Shown here: positions 58,450 through 64,000 of the stretch, one piece after another
Layout: each line of letters starts with the position of its first letter
Position numbering within the stretch: the first letter of the stretch is position 1
NCBI GenBank assembly: GCA_963680875.1
Contig: OY804580.1
Span: 99,291,353-99,355,352 of the forward strand
DNA: 64,000 nucleotides
Reading direction: 5' to 3'
Source: Bathymodiolus brooksi
Lineage: Eukaryota; Mollusca; Bivalvia; Mytilida; Modiolidae
Notes under the pieces: model-generated
Database searches by the model: none
The model's input: the letters and a program-made list of their open reading frames with translations, nothing else
What the model was told of the DNA's origin: nothing
Made by a program: the position numbers and the translations under genes

Positions 58450-58865
58450 TCGCTTTTGTCACTATCACATTCCTCATGTGGGAAAAACCCTACATATCAA
58501 TTTTCATTGAAATTGGAGCACTTCGAAATTTTACACATTTTGGCCGCTATCTTAAAAATGGCTGCCAAAATGACCGACATTTTGAAATCGCATTGGTCAC
58601 GATCACATTCCTCTAAAAACCCTAAATATCAATTTTCTTTGTAATTGGAGCATTTGAGCACTTCGAAATTTGTTATGTGTTTTGGCGACCATATTGAAAA
58701 TAGCTGCCAAAATGGCCACCATAATGGCTGCAATGGCTGCCATTTGTAAATCACATTCCTCAGGCCGAAAATCTTCTGAATATCAATTTTCGTTGAAATT
58801 GTAGCACTTTGAAATTTTGATGTGTTTTGGCAGACATCTTAAAAATGGCCGCCATTCTCACAATT
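58450..58865. repeat. three imperfect tandem copies of about 140 bp
   Basis: Each copy carries CACATTCCTC, then TATCAATTTTC with a G-A-A-A-T-T core, a GAGCACTTCGAAATTT-type word, and finally an AAAATGGCTGCC-type word. The copies start near 58,465, 58,605 and 58,750. Confidence 0.8.
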
Positions 58866-59085
58866 TGTTTGCCCCATTTCGAACTTAAGCTAGAGATTCC
58901 TAATATAATGCGTGTGTGTAAGTTTGATAATCAATTGGTCAACAAATAACAATCTTAGAGCGCTTACAACATATCTCGGACTGACGGACCGACTAACGGA
59001 CTAACGGACGGATTAACGGACTAACGGACGGACGCCCGGCATTTCCATATCCCCCGCTCCGCTTTGCGGGGGCGGGGGACAAAAA
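58866..59085. repeat. GACGGAC-rich tract and GC-rich hairpin
   Basis: Short-period ACTAACGGACGGA repeats (58,980-59,035), then CCCCCGCTCCGC / GCGGGGGCGGGGG, a strong GC hairpin at 59,050-59,078 in otherwise AT-rich DNA. This tract and the preceding three copies look like one dispersed molluscan element. Confidence 0.65.
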
Positions 59086-59419
59086 AGTTAGAGAAAACAG
59101 AATAAACAATAAAACAAAACAAAAACAAAAACAGAAAAACAAAACAAAACAAAAAACCCAACAACAAAATAAACACATAGAACAAAAACAAAAAAAGCAC
59201 AGAAAATTAAGCCAACTCTCTTTTCGGTATGGAGCCAGATCAGACAAAGCAATCAGTCTCAGGAATCCCAAAGCAAACTGTTGTGCTGAAACGTTTTGCA
59301 TCCGCAAATATACAGCCACTCTTTCATATATAATGCATATACTATTGCGTAAATATTTTTAGCAGAATTTCAGCAAGGAGTTTGTTTGTATTAAATTGTT
59401 TGTGTATGTAAGAAACGTT

Positions 59420-59525
59420 TGTAGACAACACATCGAAGAAGGACACATACAACAATGGTCAAAACGAAAAGGACAAACAATGATTTATAAACCACTACTC
59501 AAAACTAACGATATAGCAACACGAA
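59420..59525 (-). repeat. dispersed repeat family A fragment
   Basis: CATCGAAGAAGGACACATAC, AACAATGGTCAAAACGAAAA, GGACAAACAATGATTTATAA, ATAGCAACACGAA. Most of the GC-rich half is missing. Confidence 0.65.
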
Positions 59526-59629
59526 ATGTAAATACCAATTTGAATTTTAGATATGAATTGTGTTATACACAGTAGTCTGTTTGATTAAAATGGTGGTCCT
59601 TTCGAGTAAAATGAGTCAATAATAAGTGT

Positions 59630-59870
59630 TAGGCTGTTTAACGCCACTTTCAACAATATTTCAGTTATATCGTGGCGGTCAGTTTTATTGGTCGAGGAAA
59701 TCTGAGTACCAGGAGGAAACCACCGACCTGCCGTAAGACACAAACAGACTTTATCACATAATGTTATATCAAGTACACACAATTCGAACTTACAACTTTA
59801 GTGGTGCTAGGCACTGATTGTACACGTAGTTGTATATCCAACTACCATAAGATCAAGACCACGAACCCTC
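59630..59870 (-). mobile_element. SINE-B copy, full length, inverse
   Basis: GTTTAACGCCACTTTCAACA, CGTGGCGGTCAGTTTTATTG, GAAACCACCGACCTGCCGTA, B box as AATTCGAACTTACAAC, ending CCATAAGATCAAGACCACGA. Confidence 0.83.
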
Positions 59871-60029
59871 GTCAATAATAGTGATACAACACAACTAGGA
59901 TAAAAATATCATATACAAAAAATGTACCACTAGTGAAAACTAGAACTTAACATCGAATATCCTGTCTTATATGTAATATTCGTCGTGAATGCTTAATTCT
60001 TAGATCTAAGAAGGAAATCAGATGTTCAG

Positions 60030-60230
60030 TTAAAACATAGGTATGGCACACGACGCGTTTCTGGAATAACCTTTATCAGGTACACTCAAAGAAGATTGGA
60101 AAGCTAGATAGCTTTATATATCATTGGGAGCAACAAATCCAAAGGGTCTAAACAGTATAGCCAAAATCTCCTATGGTCGCCTATGCTTGACTGAGGGTAC
60201 TATTGCATTTGATTATAATCACATTATATA
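60030..60230 (+). repeat. dispersed repeat family E
   Basis: CACACGACGCGTTTCTGGAA, TAACCTTTATCAGGTACACT, CCAAAGGGTCTAAACAGTAT, GGTCGCCTATGCTTGACTGA. Confidence 0.75.
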
Positions 60231-60494
60231 GGAACTGTAAATTTTAAATCTAAAATTGTAATTATTCGTCCGTTTCAATCTGGTTTAGAAACGTTATTCT
60301 TTTATCAGAAACAAATATATTTATAAAATCAATCATTTCTATGAAATAAATAGAGTCCTTCAATCATTTCTGAATTATCATTCGGATGAAGGGTATATGA
60401 TTTATGCTTTTTCTTTAGCGTACATGTAATTAATTTTTGTAATACGAGCTTCTGTTAACAAAATAATCCATACTTGAATGTGCATTGATAAGTT

Positions 60495-60720
60495 ATTAAA
60501 CGTAGATATCTATAATTTAGTCCACACGACGCATTTGTGGAATAGCATTCATCAGATATGCTCTAACTCAAAGCCAGATAAAAAAAAAAGTGTTTAGGAG
60601 AAAGAAAACCAAAGGGGCTAAGTTGTACAGACAAAATCAAATATGGCCATCTATGCTTGAGAGAGGAGAACCTTAGCTTTAGTAAACAATTACACGATTT
60701 AGGAACTGTAAATTTCAATA
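60495..60720 (+). repeat. dispersed repeat family E, second adjacent copy
   Basis: AACGTAGATATCTATAATTT, CGACGCATTTGTGGAATAGC, ATTCATCAGATATGCTCT, CCAAAGGGGCTAAGTTGTAC, GGCCATCTATGCTTGAGAGA; same orientation as the copy 450 bp upstream. Confidence 0.75.
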
Positions 60721-60963
60721 ATAAACATATCTTATAACCCATGTCAGTGCCGAAGCAGTCACTACTGGGTGGATGATATCCACGACACGCATCATTCAGT
60801 ATTAAAAAAACATTCCATATTGTATGGAGACTAAAATAATAAACATGTACCAAACAACAGCTGTTACAAAACAATTGAAATATCATCTCTTGACTTCATC
60901 GTATCGGTTAATATGAAATATTATTATACTTCGTGTAAGTTTCTGTAGTGATATTTGGTACTG
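60721..60963. other. no gene seen; short GTCAGTGCCGAAGCA repeat
   Basis: GTCAGTGCCGAAGCAGTCACT near 60,743 repeats the word GTCAGTGCCGAAGCACTGAC at 40,091, and both are followed by CTACTG(A/G)G and a GATGAT word. It is a small dispersed element of unknown kind. Confidence 0.45.
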
Positions 60964-61053
60964 TAATATTTTGGCATATTACCTGGACAGTCAGACACTC
61001 AGTATAATAATGATATTAATGTGGTCTTGTCCAGGTAATATGCCAAAATATTA
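60964..61053. repeat. perfect 25-bp inverted repeat
   Basis: Arm TTTTGGCATATTACCTGGAC (within 60964-60988) is inverted exactly at 61029-61053 with a 40-bp loop. No open frame is present. Likely a small palindromic element. Confidence 0.78.
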
Positions 61054-61284
61054 CCCAGGTCTGAGAGACATATTACCCGACTCATTATTATATAATTAAT
61101 ACTGATGAAACTAAAAACATAGCAAAATTTAAAAAGATAAAATAAACCACCAATGGTTGACTTGAGATATAATTATGCAATATTGTTGGTTTTTTTTTTA
61201 TTGCACACTGTCTATAACGGTAATATAAAATATAGTGATTGCAATTGTGCATGAAACAAAAATATCCTAGTTTGCACAAGTCCG

Positions 61285-61425
61285 TAGTCGTTCATGTTAA
61301 GCCCTTTGGTCTTATTGCTCCCAAACTTTATTTAGCTTTCCAGTCTTTCGGTTTTAAGAGTACCTGATGAATGTTACTCCAGAAACGCCCTCCTGTGCAC
61401 TAAATTTGATATCTACGTTTTTATT
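61285..61425 (-). repeat. dispersed repeat family E, inverse
   Basis: AAGCCCTTTGGTCTTATTGC, GAGTACCTGATGAATGTTAC, TCCAGAAACGC, AAATTTGATATCTACG. Confidence 0.75.
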
Positions 61426-61439
61426 TGAATATAAATTTT

Positions 61440-62015
61440 CAATAGCAAGTTAATAAAACGAAAAACAAAAATGACCACACTGTCGGAATAGTTCTAAGTC
61501 AAATGACCACACTGTCGGAATAGTTCTAAGTCAAATGACCACACTGTCGGAATAGTTCTAAGTCAAATGACCACACTGTCGGAATAGTTCTAAGTCAAAT
61601 GACCACACTGTCGGAATAGTTCTAAGTCAAATGACCACACTGTCGGAATAGTTCTAAGTCAAATGACCACACTGTCGGAATAGTTCTAAGTCAAATGACC
61701 ACACTGTCGGAATAGTTCTAAGTCAAATGACCACACTGTCGGAATAGTTCTAAGTCAAATGACCACACTGTCGGAATAGTTCTAAGTCAAATGACCACAC
61801 TGTCGGAATAGTTCTAAGTCAAATGACCACACTGTCGGAATAGTTCTAAGTCAAATGACCACACTGTCGGAATAGTTCTAAGTCAAATGACCACACTGTC
61901 GGAATAGTTCTAAGTCAAATAGGATAATCATAGAAACAGAGACAAAATTGATACCCCTAACATACATATACATGACCACTAAACTCTCCCTGCTTGATTA
62001 AAGCACTTCAATATG
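61440..62015. repeat. repeat family F expanded by a minisatellite
   Basis: Flanks match the Ig intron repeat: before the array GAAAAACAAAAATGACCACA; after it GAGACAAAATTGATACCCCT, ATACATGACC and AAGCACTTCAATA. The array lies where Ig introns have a single CCGTCGGAACAGCTCTAAAA. Confidence 0.8.
61469..61916. repeat. 32-bp minisatellite, 14 identical units
   Basis: Fourteen consecutive 32-bp units (AAATGACCACACTGTCGGAA start) with no substitution seen between copies, from 61469 to 61916. Such uniformity means very recent amplification, or an assembly artefact in copy number. Confidence 0.97.
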
Positions 62016-62029
62016 TTTGATTTGATTTG

Positions 62030-62275
62030 ATTTTTGTTGGTGTTTAACGCCACTTTCAGCAATATTTCAGCTATATCATAGCGACCAGTTTTAGTGGTGG
62101 AAGAAGCCGGAGTACCCGGAGAGAACCACCGACCATGGGCAAGCAACTGGTAAACTTTATCACTTGCGGCTACGAGTCGAGTGCACCCTTTTTGTAATTT
62201 ACAAAGCCGGGCGCGAACCCACGCCGTATTGGTGACAGGCTTGTATGAGTTGTTAGGTAATCCAGAAAGCAGAAA
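62030..62275 (-). mobile_element. SINE-B copy, diverged, inverse
   Basis: GGTGTTTAACGCCACTTTCA, GCGACCAGTTTTAGTGGTGG, GAGAACCACCGACCATGGGC, GGCGCGAACCCACGCC as the B-box region. It diverges from the other copies in the body (CTTGCGGCTACGAGTCGAG), so it is probably a sister subfamily. Confidence 0.78.
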
Positions 62276-63149
62276 GGAGTATATTGTACAGATCATAATT
62301 CATTTCATACATAGGCCATGATATAACTGAACAATTGCTAATTAAATTGATTAAATCTTTAAATTTTAAACTTTAAAATTGGTATTTGTTGCTGTTCCGC
62401 TATAAGCAGGATTCATTTCATACATGTATTATCATATACAAACTTGTTAATTTTGTTTGCCATGATATACACCGTAGCTTAATATTAATTATAGTAATTT
62501 AAACCTACCCTTTTTATATTATCTCATCCGTCCCAATGTATACATTTTCCCCGCCCCATTGTATTGTTTTTTGTCGCCCCATTTTATAAAAACCGCCCCA
62601 ACGTTGAACGCCGATCCAACTACCTAACTCATTTAGCTACCCGCGCCCTCACTTAAATATAAATTGCTTGGTTATATTAAAATAAAATATTACAACAACA
62701 ACAGAATTAAATAAATAGTCGTATGACAAAATATGGGATCTTTAAATATAAATAATATCAATACTGAAGTCGGCCATATCAGATGAATATTATATCATTA
62801 AATTGACTGACTTTATGATTTTCCTGTATACAAATCTCATATTCAACGCCAAGCGTATTAGATCAGTAATAAATCCGTAATAAACCAAAGGTAATATCGA
62901 TATTTTATTATTTGTTATTGTAGAAGTTCTATGATGCCTCCATCATTCGGTTCTGAAGGACTAAAATCTTCTTCTGTGATTACAAATTTATATCTATATT
63001 GATCAAGGTGTAGATTTCATTCTGTTTAGTCATGTCATGTGACGACCTAATGAAAACAAAGCTCATAAATAGACTTAGTAAGAAATGATATTGTATTGAT
63101 GTAAATGAACATAAGAAACTATCCAACATTACATCTAGATATATCCCAC
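62276..63149. other. no gene seen
   Basis: AT-rich. A GCCCCA motif repeats at 62,552-62,605 (CCGCCCCATTGTATT, TCGCCCCATTTTATA, CCGCCCCAACG). Nothing coding was recognised. Confidence 0.4.
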
Positions 63150-63225
63150 ATATACGAGTACCTGATGAAGGTTATTCCAGAAACGCGTCGTGTGCACTAA
63201 ATCTGATATCTACGTTTTAATTACA
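63150..63225 (-). repeat. dispersed repeat family E fragment, inverse
   Basis: GAGTACCTGATGAAGGTTAT, TCCAGAAACGCGTCGTGTGC, ACTAAATCTGATATCTACG. Confidence 0.75.
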
Positions 63226-63282
63226 TACAGACACAAATTAAAGTAAAGGAACAGGTTATAGTAAGAAATGATATTGCGCATA

Positions 63283-63392
63283 GGAGAATGTCCGAGTAAC
63301 TCTCAATTCCCTAAAAATAATGGAGCCAAGGGCCCGAAGGGGCCGAGACTCATTGTTTTTAAGGAATGGAGAGATACGAGGACATTCTCCAA
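63283..63392. mobile_element. 110-bp imperfect palindrome, MITE-like
   Basis: GGAGAATGTCCGAG... at 63283 pairs with ...GAGGACATTCTCC ending 63392; inner arms CTCAATTCCCTAAAAATAAT and TTTTTAAGGAATGGAGAG also pair, around a GC-rich centre (GGGCCCGAAGGGGCCGAG). A partial further copy (TCTCCATTCCTTAAAAATAA) lies at 63,496-63,520. Confidence 0.68.
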
Positions 63393-63529
63393 CTTAAAAT
63401 ACACCCATTGTACTTTATTAATGTTATTAATTATTAATCTTGTAACAAAAAAAACGTTTGTGTAGAGTATCTAAAGTACGAAGAGAACAATAACTCTCCA
63501 TTCCTTAAAAATAATGGATAGTTTTTGAC

Positions 63530-64000
63530 AATAGATTTACATAACACGTGAATTTTAAAGGAGCATTATCTGACAAAATCGTAAATTTGTGTTACCCATA
63601 AAAACTATCAGATATGATTGATCCCTTAATAAAACGTGTTTCTGTAACTTATAAATGTTATGAAATGTACGTGCATCGGGGAAAAAAGGTGCAACTGCTC
63701 GTGTTTTGAGATCGATCAAGAAATGGACGCCATCTTATTAATTATCGGCATTGTTTACGGAGTTTGCCGAATCGTCATTAAATCAGTACAACAATGCACT
63801 TATTTCTTATTTTCTGTGAATCTGCTTTTAGTCGGTGTTAATTACGGACAAAGAACCATGCACGTTTGTAGTTAATAAGCGACAAAATACAAATTATTCG
63901 TTTTTACTTGTCACTAGTAATGTCAGTTGCATACGGAGAAAGCGAGGTCAAATTATTTGCTGGCAAGGAAATAATAAATCGATGGTAATTCTCGTTCTCA
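63530..64000. other. no gene seen to the window end
   Basis: A 71-codon ATG frame at 63660-63875 is cysteine-rich at its start and hydrophobic later, but has no recognised family or splice support. It could belong to something outside the window. Confidence 0.35.

Noticed and set aside
63660..63875. 71-codon cysteine-containing ATG frame near the right edge
   Set aside because: No family resemblance, no clear splice sites and short length; it cannot be supported from this window.

Overview
The window looks like animal nuclear DNA, most likely from a bivalve mollusc and probably a mytilid mussel. This rests on AT-rich sequence, interrupted genes with GT-AG junctions, many 5'-truncated non-LTR retrotransposons, tRNA-derived SINEs sharing a GTTTAACGCC tail, and a dispersed repeat with an FFFWPLCCLSFFDLRI-type reverse reading that I associate with mussel genomes. 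No database search was run, so the species call is inference.

Layout. Bases 1 to about 17,500 are one satellite array with a 54-bp monomer. It has nested higher-order blocks (offsets of 32, 53 and about 94 monomers) and a decaying right edge. From 17.5 to 24.9 kb there are dispersed repeats, a 30-bp tandem repeat, two large inverted-repeat elements and two decayed LINE fragments.

From 24.9 to about 43 kb lies the only convincing host gene, on the + strand. A CARD-like first exon (24991-25249) is followed, after a 6.7-kb intron holding a LINE, by five tandemly duplicated Ig-domain exons. Each is exactly 261 nt and phase 1-1. A sixth, divergent Ig exon (phase 1-0) and a 535-nt coiled-coil exon (phase 0-1) follow. 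All phases join. There is no signal peptide or membrane segment, so the product would be a cytosolic CARD / multi-Ig / coiled-coil protein. That combines elements seen separately in CARD-coiled-coil (CARMA/CARD9) proteins and in MALT1 (death domain plus Ig). The 3' end is uncertain.

From 43 to 64 kb I see no convincing host gene. This part holds dispersed repeats, SINEs, a LINE tail, a Tc1-like transposon with broken transposase, several minisatellites (33, 43, 15, 30/32 and 32 bp), microsatellites and small palindromic elements. Many introns of the CARD-Ig gene are built from the same repeat families.

Repeat families named below: family A (WPLCCLSFFDLRI type), SINE-B (GTTTAACGCC tail), SINE-C (GGGTCAAACC body), family D (ATGCGGAAATCGTAACGGACAT type), family E (GCGTTTCTGGAATAACCTTC type) and family F (GGCTTGGTACAGGCACTT type). 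The names are mine.
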